From positions 1 through 64,000 of the forward strand of contig NZ_FTOQ01000012.1 in NCBI RefSeq assembly GCF_900156805.1: a stretch of DNA of 64,000 nucleotides, read 5' to 3'. The notes beneath the pieces are model-generated. The model did no database searches and had not been told where the DNA came from. It worked only from the letters and a program-made list of their open reading frames with translations. The DNA comes from Roseivivax lentus. GTDB lineage: Bacteria; Pseudomonadota; Alphaproteobacteria; Rhodobacterales; Rhodobacteraceae. A program made the position numbers and the translations under genes. This document shows, one piece after another, positions 35,638-44,885 of this stretch; position 1 is the stretch's first letter, and each line of letters starts with the position of its first letter.

Positions 35638-36612
35638 ATGAATACGATGAGCAAACAGGAAATCGGAAGCTTCTTGGCGAAACAGGGCATCCTGATCGCC
35701 TTCGCGGTCTTCATGATCGGCTTCACGCTCGCCAACAGCCGGTTTCTCGATCCCGACAACGTCATGGGGGTGATCCGGTCCTCGGCCATTCTGGGCGTCA
35801 TGGCGCTCGGCGTGACCTTCGTGGTCATCAGCGGCAATCTCGACCTCTCGGTGGGCTCGATGATGTCCTTCTCGACCATCGTGGTGCTCGATCTGCACGA
35901 CAAGATCGGGCCGGCGCTGGCGATCCCCGCGATGTTCGCCATGACGCTCTGCCTCGGGGCCTTCATCGGGTTCCTCGTGGGCTATCTCAAGCTCAATTCA
36001 CTGATCGTCACGCTGGGCATGCTCTCGGCCATCCACGGCCTCACGCTCACCTATTCGGGCGGGCAGAACATGGACATCGCCGACAAGGAGGGGACGTGGT
36101 TCTCGGTCTTCGGGCAGGGCGATGCCCTGGGCATCCCGGTGCCGATCCTGATCTTCCTCGGGCTTGCGGCTTTCCTCGGCATCATGCTGTCGAAGACGCC
36201 CTTCGGCCGGAAGGTCTACGCGGTGGGCGGCAACGGCACGGCGGCGACCTTCTCGGGCATCCGCCGCGCGCGGGTCGTCTTCATGTGCTACCTGATGTCG
36301 TCCTTCTGCGTCGCCACCGCGGGCCTCATCCAGGCGAGCCGGTCGCTGGGGTCGCAGAACACCGTGGGCCAGGGGCTCGAGCTTGAAGTGCTGGCCGCGA
36401 TCATCCTCGGCGGCGCGTCGCTGCTGGGCGGGTCGGGCACGATCTTCAAGACTGTGATCGGCGTGCTGATCCTCGGCTTCATCCAGAACGGCCTGCTGCT
36501 CGTCGGTCTGCAATTCTACGTCCAGTACGTCGTCACCTGGGTCATCATCATCCTTGCTGTCTGGCTCGATATCGCGGCCAAGCGCGGCAGGCTCTGGTCA
36601 CCGATCGCTTGA
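35638..36612 (+). CDS. Ribose-type ABC transporter permease 1
   Basis: A 324-residue permease of the RbsC family with eight to ten hydrophobic helices. The family motif is seen in GVTFVVISGNLDLSVGSMMSFS, followed by NSLIVTLGMLSAIHGLTLTYSGG, GRKVYAVGGNGTAATFSGI and ILGGASLLGGSGTI. Two starts are possible, 35638 and 35647; the AGGGGAGAGGA site fits either. It is paired with a second permease 14 bases downstream, so the channel is probably a heterodimer. Confidence 0.92.
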   Translation: MNTMSKQEIGSFLAKQGILIAFAVFMIGFTLANSRFLDPDNVMGVIRSSAILGVMALGVTFVVISGNLDLSVGSMMSFSTIVVLDLHDKIGPALAIPAMFAMTLCLGAFIGFLVGYLKLNSLIVTLGMLSAIHGLTLTYSGGQNMDIADKEGTWFSVFGQGDALGIPVPILIFLGLAAFLGIMLSKTPFGRKVYAVGGNGTAATFSGIRRARVVFMCYLMSSFCVATAGLIQASRSLGSQNTVGQGLELEVLAAIILGGASLLGGSGTIFKTVIGVLILGFIQNGLLLVGLQFYVQYVVTWVIIILAVWLDIAAKRGRLWSPIA

Positions 36613-36626
36613 ACGGAGGGAAGAAC

Positions 36627-37628
36627 ATGCAACCCGGAACGCTATCCACCTTCCTCAAGCGCGGGGCCATCTGGGGCTTCATCGTGCTCGAGCTGATCTT
36701 CTTCTCCATCGCGGGCGAGTTCATGTCGCTGTCGGACAACGCCTTCATGGACCTCGACAACATGCTCTTGCTGCTCAAGCAATCGGCCCCGATCGGCATC
36801 ATCGCCATGGGCATGACCATCGTCATGATCAACGGCAATATCGACCTGTCGGTGGGCGCGATCTACGCCATCAGCGCCATCATCCTGCTCGACAGCATGA
36901 CCTGGCCGATCTTCGGCGCGCTCGGCGACGGGGCGATCCCGATCGCGTGGCTGCTGGCGCTGGCCGTGGGCACGGCGCTTGGCGCGCTCAACGGTCTCAT
37001 CGTGTGGAAAACCGGCGTCGACGCCTTCATCGTGACGCTGGGCGCGATGCTCGGCTATCGCGGTCTGGTCTTCATGTATAACGGCGAGCAGCCCACGAGC
37101 CATCTCAACTGGACGCTGGTGGATTTCGCCGAGGCGCAGTTCCTCGGGCTGCACACCGCGACGTGGTTCCTGCTGCTGGTGACCGCCGCGATCTGGTTCC
37201 TGATGAACAAGACCGTGCATGGCCGCAACGCCTATGCCATCGGCGACAACCGCGAGGCGGCGGTCAATGCGGGCATCCGCGTCGGCCCGCACATGATGAT
37301 CAACTTCATGATCATCGGTTTTCTGGCCGCGCTCTCGGCGGTGGTCTTCTATTCCGAAAGCGGATCGGTGAACCCCAATGACGGCGAGCTTTACGAGCTT
37401 TGGGTCATCACCGCGGTCGTCCTCGGCGGCACCAAGCTGACCGGCGGCGCGGGCTCGATCATCTCGACCTTCGGCGGCGTGCTGGCGATTCAGTTGCTGC
37501 GCAAGGGGCTGAGCCATATCGGGGCCGATACGGAGACCGTGAACCTGGTGATCGGCCTCATCCTGATCGCGGTGCTGTTCCTCGACCGGCAGCTGAACAT
37601 CAAAGGCAAAGAGGAGTTGAAGGTATGA
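36627..37628 (+). CDS. Ribose-type ABC transporter permease 2
   Basis: A 333-residue RbsC-family permease with the motif GMTIVMINGNIDLSVGAIYAIS, VDAFIVTLGAMLGYRGLVFMYNG, GRNAYAIGDNREAAVNAGI and VLGGTKLTGGAGSI. GGAGGG lies six bases before the ATG. Its stop codon overlaps the ATP-binding protein start (ATGA), so the two are translationally coupled. Confidence 0.92.
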   Translation: MQPGTLSTFLKRGAIWGFIVLELIFFSIAGEFMSLSDNAFMDLDNMLLLLKQSAPIGIIAMGMTIVMINGNIDLSVGAIYAISAIILLDSMTWPIFGALGDGAIPIAWLLALAVGTALGALNGLIVWKTGVDAFIVTLGAMLGYRGLVFMYNGEQPTSHLNWTLVDFAEAQFLGLHTATWFLLLVTAAIWFLMNKTVHGRNAYAIGDNREAAVNAGIRVGPHMMINFMIIGFLAALSAVVFYSESGSVNPNDGELYELWVITAVVLGGTKLTGGAGSIISTFGGVLAIQLLRKGLSHIGADTETVNLVIGLILIAVLFLDRQLNIKGKEELKV

Positions 37629-39139
37629 CCGATCAACAACCCGCCCTGCGTCTGGAAGGCATCGTCAAGACCTTCCCGGGAGTGCGTGCCCTCGACAACG
37701 TTTCCTTTGCGGTGATGCCGGGCGAAGTCCATGCCCTGATGGGCGAAAACGGCGCCGGGAAGTCCACCTCGATGAAGGTGCTCGGCGGCATCTACCAGCC
37801 CGATGAAGGCACGATCTACGTGGGTGAAAAGCCGACGGTCATGCATTCGCCGCTGGATGCGAAGGCCAAGGGCATCGTCTTCATCCACCAGGAACTCAGC
37901 CTTGCGGAAGAGCTGTCAGTGGCCGAGAACATCTATCTCGGCGAGCTGCCCAAGAAGCGGTTCGGCCTTGTCGACTGGGACACGCTTTATGCCCGCACCG
38001 ACAAGATCCTCGAAAAGCTGAAGGTCAGCTTCAACGCCAAGACGCGGGTCGGCGACCTGTCCATCGCCAACCAGCAGATGGTCGAGATCGCCCGCGCCCT
38101 GACGGTGGATGCGAAGGCCGTGTTCTTCGACGAGCCGACCGCCTCGCTCACGGATGCCGAGAAGGTGGTGCTGTTCGAGGTCATCGCCGATCTGCAGAAG
38201 CAGGGCGTCGGTATCGTCTACATCTCCCACCGGATGGAGGAGATCTTCAAGATCACCGACCGGATCAGCGTCCTGCGCGACGGGCAATATCGCGGCACGT
38301 TGAACACGCGCGAGACCAACGAGGAAGAGGTCACGCAACTGATGATCGGCCGCAAGCTCGATCTCAGCCGATCCGCCCTGACCCACGAAGTCGGCGATGT
38401 CGCCCTCGAGGTGCGGGGGCTGAGCTGCGGCGATCTCTATCGCGACGTCGATTTCGAGGTGCGCCGCGGCGAGGTGCTGGGCTTTTACGGACTCGTGGGT
38501 GCGGGCCGCACGGAAATCGCCGAGACGCTGTTCGGCCTGCGCGACCCCTCGGCGGGCAAGATCCTGATGGACGGGCAGGAGGTGCGCATCCATTCGCCCG
38601 CCGATGCCATCGCGCGGGGCATCAGCCTCGTGCCCGAGGATCGCAAGGGTCAGGGGCTGGTTCTGGGCATGAATTGCCGGGACAACATGACCCTGCCGCA
38701 GGTCGATGACCTGAAGGCCGGGCCGTTCGTGGCCGAGGGGGCCGAGGTGTCGATCTTCGATCAGTACCGCGACAAGCTCGATATCCGCACGCCGGGCTGG
38801 AAACAGACCGTCGGCAACCTTTCGGGCGGCAACCAGCAGAAGATCGTCATCGGCAAGTGGCTGTCGATGCATCCCAGCGTGCTGATCGTGGACGAGCCGA
38901 CGCGGGGCATCGACGTGGGCTCCAAATCCGAGATCCACAACCTGCTGCGCGAGCTGGCCTCGCAGGGCTACGCGGTGATCGTCATCAGCTCCGAGATGCC
39001 GGAAGTGCTGCATGTGGCGGACCGCATCGTGGCGATGTTCAACGGCCGCGTCATGCGCACCTTCACCTCGGAGGAGGTGACCGAGGACAACCTGATCCAG
39101 GCCATCTCCGGCCTCTCAGGCGACGGTCAGGCCGCCTGA
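37625..39139 (+). CDS. Ribose-type ABC transporter ATP-binding protein, two nucleotide-binding domains
   Basis: A 504-residue RbsA/MglA-family ATPase with two ABC cassettes. The first has Walker A GENGAGKST and Walker B AVFFDEPTASLT. The second has the degenerate Walker A GLVGAGRTE that is normal in this family, signature LSGGNQQK and Walker B VLIVDEPTRGIDVG. It powers the importer formed with the two permeases and the receptor encoded at the start of the operon. Confidence 0.94.
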   Translation: MTDQQPALRLEGIVKTFPGVRALDNVSFAVMPGEVHALMGENGAGKSTSMKVLGGIYQPDEGTIYVGEKPTVMHSPLDAKAKGIVFIHQELSLAEELSVAENIYLGELPKKRFGLVDWDTLYARTDKILEKLKVSFNAKTRVGDLSIANQQMVEIARALTVDAKAVFFDEPTASLTDAEKVVLFEVIADLQKQGVGIVYISHRMEEIFKITDRISVLRDGQYRGTLNTRETNEEEVTQLMIGRKLDLSRSALTHEVGDVALEVRGLSCGDLYRDVDFEVRRGEVLGFYGLVGAGRTEIAETLFGLRDPSAGKILMDGQEVRIHSPADAIARGISLVPEDRKGQGLVLGMNCRDNMTLPQVDDLKAGPFVAEGAEVSIFDQYRDKLDIRTPGWKQTVGNLSGGNQQKIVIGKWLSMHPSVLIVDEPTRGIDVGSKSEIHNLLRELASQGYAVIVISSEMPEVLHVADRIVAMFNGRVMRTFTSEEVTEDNLIQAISGLSGDGQAA

Positions 39140-39140
39140 G

Positions 39141-40007
39141 ATGCGCGTCGGGGTGGCCGGGCTTGGGCGGATGGGGGCGCATATGGCCCGCAACCTCGCC
39201 CGGGCGGGCCATGACGTCACGCTCTGGAACCGCTCTGCCGCGAAGGCGCACGAACTTGCGCTCGAGATCGGCTGCGCGATGGCGGAAACCCCCGCCGCGC
39301 TGTCGAACGCTGCGGAGGTGGTGATCACGATGCTGGCCGACGATGCCGCCTCGACGGCGGTGCATGAGGGGCCGGAGGGTCTTTTCGCGGGATCGGCGCA
39401 GACCTTTCTCGAGATGGGCACGATGAGCCCCGATCACATCGCCGGGCTAAGGGCGCGCGCGCCCGAGGGCGTCCGGGTGATCGACGCACCCGTGTCGGGC
39501 GCCACGCAGGCCGCGCAGGAGGCCACGCTGACGATCATGGCAGGCTGCGACGCGGACGAGGCCGGGCGGCTGAGCCCGATCTTCGAGGCTCTGGGCAAGA
39601 CCACCATTGCGCTCGGTGCGCCGGGGCAGGGGGCGGTGATGAAGCTTGCCGTCAACGCGCTGCTGCACGGCATCAACCAATCCTTCGCCGAGGCGATGAC
39701 CCTGTCCGAGGCCGCCGGGATCGAGACGGCCCGCGCCTTCGACGTGATCGAGGCCTCCGCCGCCTGCGCGCCCATGCTGCGCTATCGCCGCCCGCTCTAT
39801 CTCGACGAGGCCGGGCAGGACGTGACCTTCACCGTCGCGCTTGCGCGCAAGGATATGGGCCTCGCGCTCGATCTCGCGCGGCAATCCGGCATCGCCATGC
39901 CCACCGGCGCAGTCACGCTGGCGCGGCTGGAACAGGCCGAAGCGGCGGGCTTCGGGCCCCGCGACATGGCCGCGATGCTGGCCTTCAACAGAGAGGACAA
40001 GACATGA
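39141..40007 (+). CDS. Beta-hydroxyacid dehydrogenase (3-hydroxyisobutyrate dehydrogenase family)
   Basis: A 288-residue NAD(P)-dependent beta-hydroxyacid dehydrogenase. The nucleotide motif is GVAGLGRMGAHMARNLARAGH, the substrate motif DAPVSGATQAAQEATLTIM, and the catalytic lysine lies in GQGAVMKLAVNALLHGINQ. Family reactions include 3-hydroxyisobutyrate oxidation and tartronate semialdehyde or 2-keto-acid reduction. One base separates it from the ABC ATPase gene, and it overlaps the ThuA gene by four bases, so it belongs to the catabolic operon of the imported compound. Confidence 0.88.
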   Translation: MRVGVAGLGRMGAHMARNLARAGHDVTLWNRSAAKAHELALEIGCAMAETPAALSNAAEVVITMLADDAASTAVHEGPEGLFAGSAQTFLEMGTMSPDHIAGLRARAPEGVRVIDAPVSGATQAAQEATLTIMAGCDADEAGRLSPIFEALGKTTIALGAPGQGAVMKLAVNALLHGINQSFAEAMTLSEAAGIETARAFDVIEASAACAPMLRYRRPLYLDEAGQDVTFTVALARKDMGLALDLARQSGIAMPTGAVTLARLEQAEAAGFGPRDMAAMLAFNREDKT

Positions 40008-40705
40008 AAGCGGCTTTGTTCGTCGGTGGCTGGGAAGGTCATGCCCCCATGGACTTCGCCCATTGGTATCGCGACCTGCTGCAGGCCAATGGCTGCGAGG
40101 TGGTGATCCACGACACGCTGGAGCCGCTGGAGCGGCCCGAGGACATGGCCGATGTGGACCTCATCACGCCGATCTGGTCCTCGGCCCGGTCGGGGCATCG
40201 CGAAGAGTTCGGCAACATGACCAAGGCGCAGGAGGACGGGCTTTTGCAGCTCATCGCGGGCGGTGTCGGCCTTGCCGGCTGGCATGGCCACATGGGCGAC
40301 GCGTTCCGCGACCGGCCGACCTATCACTTCCTGATCGGCGGCCAGTTCGTGGCCCATCCGCCGGGCTGGCCCGACAACCTGCAGCCGCGCGAGGATTACA
40401 TCGATTACGACGTGACCATCTGCCGTCCGGCGCATCCCATCGTCGAGGGCATCGGCAGTTTCCGCCTGACATCGGAGCAGTATTACATGCTGGTCGATCC
40501 CTCGAACGAGGTGCTGGCGACGACGACCTTCTCGGGGGAGCATCTGTGGTGGATCGAGGGCACGGTGATCCCGGTCGTCTGGACGCGCCGCTGGGACAAG
40601 GGCCGGGTGTTCTATTGCTCCATCGGGCACGAACTGGCGGACCTGAAGACACCGCAGGTGACCGAGATCATCCGCCGCGGGGCGCTCTGGGCCGCGCGCG
40701 GCTGA
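40004..40705 (+). CDS. ThuA-domain protein (sugar utilisation)
   Basis: A 233-residue ThuA-like protein with a class I amidotransferase-like fold. It has MKAALFVGGWEGHAPMDFAHWY at the start, LIAGGVGLAGWHGHMGDAF in the middle and RRWDKGRVFYCSIGHELADLK near the end. ThuA proteins are known from trehalose and related disaccharide utilisation in rhizobia, where they take part in keto-sugar metabolism. Its presence at the end of a ribose-type ABC operon supports a carbohydrate or polyol substrate. It converges with the MarR gene across 56 bases. Confidence 0.87.
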   Translation: MKAALFVGGWEGHAPMDFAHWYRDLLQANGCEVVIHDTLEPLERPEDMADVDLITPIWSSARSGHREEFGNMTKAQEDGLLQLIAGGVGLAGWHGHMGDAFRDRPTYHFLIGGQFVAHPPGWPDNLQPREDYIDYDVTICRPAHPIVEGIGSFRLTSEQYYMLVDPSNEVLATTTFSGEHLWWIEGTVIPVVWTRRWDKGRVFYCSIGHELADLKTPQVTEIIRRGALWAARG

Positions 40706-40761
40706 GCGGTTCTCGCATCGGGTCTCAACCGGCCAGCGTGGGTGCGCGTGAATCAGGATAG

Positions 40762-41217
40762 TTACAAACGGGACGAGTCGGGCGCGCTGTCCGCAAGACC
40801 GGACAGGCGCTGAAGGCAATCCAGCAGGATCAGCCGTTCGCCCGGCGAAAAGGGCGCGAGCAGCCGCGCATTGTGCCGCGCGGCGATGGCGCAGAGGTCG
40901 TCGAAGGCGCGCCGCCCTTCGGGACGCAGGCTCAGCGTGTCGCGCCGCCGGTCCTCCGAGGCCGCGCGCTTCGCGATGAAGCGCTTGTCTTCCAAGGCCT
41001 TGACCGCGCGACTGATCTTCGTCTTGTGCATCTTCGACAGCCGCGCGATGTCGCTGGCGGTCATGTCGCCGTAATGGCCGAGGTGAAAGAGCACGCGCCA
41101 CTCGGTCCGCAGCATGTTGTAGCGGTCGCGATAGACCGTCGAGAAGGCGAGGCTCGTCTGCTCGGCTGCCTGGTTGAGCAGGTAGGGCAGGAAGTTCTCC
41201 GGGATGAAGGGCGGCAT
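40762..41217 (-). CDS. MarR-family transcriptional regulator of the homogentisate operon
   Basis: A 151-residue MarR regulator. The winged helix spans about residues 35-105 (LFHLGHYGDMTASDIARLSKMHKTKISRAVKALEDKRFI, then the wing DRRRDTLSLRPEG). It is divergent from hmgA, 80 bases away, the usual arrangement for a regulator of the adjacent operon. MarR proteins often respond to aromatic acids, which fits a pathway for homogentisate. Confidence 0.9.
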   Translation of the reverse strand: MPPFIPENFLPYLLNQAAEQTSLAFSTVYRDRYNMLRTEWRVLFHLGHYGDMTASDIARLSKMHKTKISRAVKALEDKRFIAKRAASEDRRRDTLSLRPEGRRAFDDLCAIAARHNARLLAPFSPGERLILLDCLQRLSGLADSAPDSSRL

Positions 41218-41240
41218 GGCGGACCGGATTAGTTGCTCTT

Positions 41241-41280
41241 GTTGGTTACAAATGAGACTTTATTCTGTGCGCCAACCAAC
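41241..41280. promoter_or_regulatory. Inverted repeat in the marR-hmgA intergenic region
   Basis: GTTGGTT at 41241-41247 and its complement AACCAAC at 41274-41280 flank 26 bases that contain an AT-rich TATTCT. The pair lies in the 80-base divergent region and ends just before the hmgA ribosome site (AAGGAGGGGG). It may be the MarR site or an RNA stem in the hmgA leader. Confidence 0.35.
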
Positions 41281-41297
41281 AGCAAGGAGGGGGCCCG

Positions 41298-42659
41298 ATG
41301 AACGAGCACGCCCAAGGCAGGACGCTGCAGCACGGCACGTCGCCGCTGGCGCCCGAAGGCCGCTACATGCCGGGCTTCGGCAACGATTTCGAGACCGAGG
41401 CGCTGCCCGGCGCGCTGCCGCAGGGCATGAACAGCCCGCAAAAGGTGAATTACGGCCTTTACGGGGAGCAGCTGTCGGGCACCGCCTTCACCGCGCCCAG
41501 CCACCAGAACGAACGCACGTGGTGTTATCGCATCCGGCCCAGCGTCAAGCATTCGGGCCGCTACCGGAAGATCGACCTGCCGTACTGGAAAAGCGCGCCG
41601 CATGTGGACCCGGACGTGGTCAGCCTCGGCCAGTGCCGCTGGGATCCGGTGCCGCATTCCGACGCGCCGCTGACCTGGCTGACGGGCATGCGGACCATGA
41701 CAACCGCTGGCGACGTCAACATCCAGGTCGGTATGGCGAGCCACATCTACCTTGTCACCGAAAGCATGCAGGACAGCTATTTCTACTCCGCTGATAGCGA
41801 ATTGCTGGTGGTCCCGCAGGAGGGCCGGCTGCGGTTCTGCACCGAGCTGGGGGTGATCGACCTCGAACCCAAGGAGATCGCGATCCTGCCGCGCGGGCTG
41901 ATCTACCGGGTCGAGCTTCTCGACGGGCCGGCCCGCGGCTTTGTCTGCGAGAATTACGGCCAGAAGTTCGAGTTGCCGGGCCGCGGCCCGATCGGGGCGA
42001 ATTGCATGGCGAACCGGCGCGACTTCAAGACGCCGGTCGCGGCCTATGAGGACCGCGACGTGCGGTCGACCGTCACCATCAAGTGGTGCGGCCAGTTCCA
42101 CGAGACCGAGATCGGGCACAGCCCGCTGGACGTGGTGGCCTGGCACGGCAATTACGCGCCCTGCAAATACGATCTGCGCACCTATTGCCCGGTGGGGGCG
42201 GTGCTGTTCGATCACCCGGATCCCAGCATCTTCACCGTGCTGACCGCGCCCTCGGGCGTCGAAGGCACCGCCAATATCGATTTCGTGCTGTTCCGCGAGC
42301 GCTGGATGGTGGCGGAGAATACCTTCCGCCCGCCCTGGTACCACAAGAACGTCATGTCCGAGCTGATGGGCAACATCTACGGCCAGTACGACGCGAAACC
42401 GCAGGGCTTCGTCCCGGGCGGGATGAGCCTGCACAACATGATGCTGCCGCACGGGCCCGACAAGACCGCCTTCGAGGGGGCCAGCAATGCCGATCTCAAG
42501 GCCGAAAAGCTCGACAACACGATGTCCTTCATGTTCGAGACGCGGTTTCCCCAGCACCTGACCCGCTTTGCCGCGAAGGAAGCGCCGCTGCAGGACGATT
42601 ACATCGACTGCTGGGAGAGCCTTGAGAAGAAATTCGACGGCACGCCGGGGGTGAAATGA
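41298..42659 (+). CDS. hmgA: Homogentisate 1,2-dioxygenase
   Basis: A 453-residue non-haem iron enzyme that opens the homogentisate ring to 4-maleylacetoacetate. The iron ligands are seen as His349 and Glu355 in [16 protein letters not shown] and His385 in MMLPHGPD, with the same 6- and 36-residue spacing as the human enzyme. The N-terminus [17 protein letters not shown] is diagnostic. It is the first gene of the operon and overlaps fahA by four bases. Confidence 0.97.
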   Translation: MNEHAQGRTLQHGTSPLAPEGRYMPGFGNDFETEALPGALPQGMNSPQKVNYGLYGEQLSGTAFTAPSHQNERTWCYRIRPSVKHSGRYRKIDLPYWKSAPHVDPDVVSLGQCRWDPVPHSDAPLTWLTGMRTMTTAGDVNIQVGMASHIYLVTESMQDSYFYSADSELLVVPQEGRLRFCTELGVIDLEPKEIAILPRGLIYRVELLDGPARGFVCENYGQKFELPGRGPIGANCMANRRDFKTPVAAYEDRDVRSTVTIKWCGQFHETEIGHSPLDVVAWHGNYAPCKYDLRTYCPVGAVLFDHPDPSIFTVLTAPSGVEGTANIDFVLFRERWMVAENTFRPPWYHKNVMSELMGNIYGQYDAKPQGFVPGGMSLHNMMLPHGPDKTAFEGASNADLKAEKLDNTMSFMFETRFPQHLTRFAAKEAPLQDDYIDCWESLEKKFDGTPGVK

Positions 42660-43900
42660 CCCGATTGCGCCCAAGCTGGGTGGCCGGCGCGAACGATCCC
42701 GAGACGGACTTTCCGCTGAACAACCTGCCCTATGGCGTGTTTTCGACCAAGGCGCTGTCCCCCCGCTGCGGCGTGGCCATCGGCGACCGGATTCTCGATG
42801 TCGCGCGCGCCGAAGCGGCCGGTCTGACCGGCACGCGCGACCTTGTGCAGGCGGCAAAGTGGAACCCGCTGATGGCGGCCGGACCCGAGGTCTGGGCCGG
42901 TTTCCGCGCGCGGATCGGCGCGCTGCTGGCCGAGGGATCGCCCGAGCGGGAGGCCGTCGCGCCGCTGCTCGTGCCGATGGCCGATGCCGCGCTGCATCTG
43001 CCCTTCGATGTTGCGGAATACACCGATTTCTACGCGGGCAAGCAGCATGCGATCAATGTCGGCACCATGTTTCGCGGCCCGGAAAACGCGTTGCCACCCA
43101 ATTGGTTGCACATTCCCATCGGCTATAACGGGCGGGCGTCGACCGTCGTCGTCTCCGGCACGGATATCCGGCGCCCCGTGGGTCAGACCAAGGCGAAGGA
43201 GGCCGCGGCGCCAAGCTTCGGACCCTCCCAGCGGCTCGATATCGAGCTCGAGATGGGCGCCATCGTGGGCACGCCCAGCACGATGGGCCAGCCCGTCACC
43301 GTGGCCGAGGCGCGCGCGATGATCTTCGGCTACGTGCTGCTGAACGATTGGTCGGCGCGGGATCTGCAGGCCTGGGAATACCAGCCGCTGGGCCCGTTCC
43401 AGGCCAAGGCCTTCGCCACCTCGATCAGCCCTTGGATCGTCACCGCCGCCGCCCTCGCGCCCTTCGCCGCCGAAGGCCCGGAGCGCGAGGTGCCGCTGCT
43501 GCGCTATCTCGTCGAGGACACGCCCGGGCTCTACGATATCGCGCTGTCGGTCGAGATGAACGGCCAAACGATCAGCCGCACCAACATGCGCGAGCTTTAC
43601 TATTCGCCCGCGCAGCAACTGACGCATCACGCCTCTTCGGGCTGCGCGATGCGGACGGGCGATCTTCTGGGCACCGGTACGATTTCCGGGCCCGCGCCCG
43701 ACAGCTACGGATCGCTGCTGGAAATGACTTGGGGCGGGCAGACCCCGATCCGGGTCGGCGCCGAGACGCGCGCCTTCATCGAGGACGGCGATACACTCAC
43801 CCTCAGGGGGCACGCGCAGGGCGATGGCTTCCGTGTGGGCTTCGGCGCCTGCAGCGGCCGGATCCTTCCCGCACCAGACTTTTTCAAGGAGACCACATGA
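42656..43900 (+). CDS. fahA: Fumarylacetoacetase
   Basis: A 414-residue enzyme that splits fumarylacetoacetate into fumarate and acetoacetate, the last step of tyrosine/homogentisate breakdown. The metal-binding residues lie in [11 protein letters not shown] (Asp), [11 protein letters not shown] (two Glu) and [20 protein letters not shown] (Asp). The N-terminal domain ([12 protein letters not shown]) is present and the length is standard. It overlaps hmgA and the MBL gene by four bases each. No maleylacetoacetate isomerase gene lies between, so isomerisation must be provided elsewhere or occur with glutathione. Confidence 0.96.
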   Translation: MTRLRPSWVAGANDPETDFPLNNLPYGVFSTKALSPRCGVAIGDRILDVARAEAAGLTGTRDLVQAAKWNPLMAAGPEVWAGFRARIGALLAEGSPEREAVAPLLVPMADAALHLPFDVAEYTDFYAGKQHAINVGTMFRGPENALPPNWLHIPIGYNGRASTVVVSGTDIRRPVGQTKAKEAAAPSFGPSQRLDIELEMGAIVGTPSTMGQPVTVAEARAMIFGYVLLNDWSARDLQAWEYQPLGPFQAKAFATSISPWIVTAAALAPFAAEGPEREVPLLRYLVEDTPGLYDIALSVEMNGQTISRTNMRELYYSPAQQLTHHASSGCAMRTGDLLGTGTISGPAPDSYGSLLEMTWGGQTPIRVGAETRAFIEDGDTLTLRGHAQGDGFRVGFGACSGRILPAPDFFKETT

Positions 43901-44847
43901 GCAAATCCTTCGCATCCGCGGGCGACATGACGGACAAGGAAATCAGCTTCACCGAGGTGGGCGCGGGGCTCTGGGCCTTCACCGCCGAGGGCGATCCCAA
44001 TTCCGGCGTCATCATCGGCGAGGACTCGGTGATGGTGATCGAGGCGCAGGCCACGCCGAGATTGGCCGAAAAGGTCATCGAGAAGGTGCGCAGCGTCACC
44101 GACAAGCCGATCAGCCATATCGTTCTGACGCATTACCACGCGGTGCGCGTCCTCGGCGCCTCGGCGTACAAGGCGCGCGAAATCATCATGTCGGACACTG
44201 CCCGCGCGATGGTGGCCGAGCGCGGACAGGAAGACTGGGACAGCGAGTTCGACCGCTTCCCGCGGCTCTTTCAGGGCCATGAGAGCATCCCCGGTCTGAC
44301 CTGGCCCACCACCACCTTCAGCGACCGCATGTCGGTCTATCTGGGCCGCCGCCGCGTCGACCTGATGAAGCTTGGCCGGGCGCATACGGCGGGCGATATC
44401 GTCGTGCACGTGCCCGATGCGAACGTGATGTTCACTGGCGATATCGTCGAATACCACTCGGCCTGTTATTGCGGCGACGGGCATTACCGGGACTGGCCCG
44501 CGACGCTCGACCGGATCCGGGCCTTCGAGCTCGACGCGATCGCGCCGGGGCGCGGCGACGCGCTGGTGGGGCGGAAGATGGTCGATGCCGCGCTCGACAA
44601 TACCGCCGATTTCGTGACCTCGACCTACGACGCGGTGCGCCGCGTGGCCGCGCGCGGCGGCACGCTGCAGGACGCCATGGCCCATGTGCGCGCGGTCTGC
44701 GATCCGAAATTCGGCGATTACGCGATCTACGAACATTGCCTGCCCTTCAACGTCGCCCGCGCCTTCGACGAGGCCCAGGGCATCGACACGCCCCGGATCT
44801 GGACCGCCGCGCGCGACAAGGAAATGTGGGCCGCTTTGCAGAAATAG
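43897..44847 (+). CDS. Metallo-beta-lactamase-fold protein with altered HxHxDH motif
   Basis: A 316-residue MBL-fold protein. The N-terminal GLWAFTAEGDPNSGVIIGEDSVMVIEAQAT and later GRAHTAGDIVVHVPDANVMFTGDIV fit the fold. The signature that normally reads THxHxDH reads THYHAVRVLGA, so the Asp and third His of the second metal site are Val and Arg. A single-metal or altered centre is likely. The gene is coupled to fahA and precedes the FAD monooxygenase. Its reaction is unknown; a hydrolase or dioxygenase-like role in aromatic breakdown is possible. Confidence 0.83.
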   Translation: MSKSFASAGDMTDKEISFTEVGAGLWAFTAEGDPNSGVIIGEDSVMVIEAQATPRLAEKVIEKVRSVTDKPISHIVLTHYHAVRVLGASAYKAREIIMSDTARAMVAERGQEDWDSEFDRFPRLFQGHESIPGLTWPTTTFSDRMSVYLGRRRVDLMKLGRAHTAGDIVVHVPDANVMFTGDIVEYHSACYCGDGHYRDWPATLDRIRAFELDAIAPGRGDALVGRKMVDAALDNTADFVTSTYDAVRRVAARGGTLQDAMAHVRAVCDPKFGDYAIYEHCLPFNVARAFDEAQGIDTPRIWTAARDKEMWAALQK

Positions 44848-44885
44848 GCGCATGGCCGCCCTGGATGGCCGGGAGGAGAACGACG

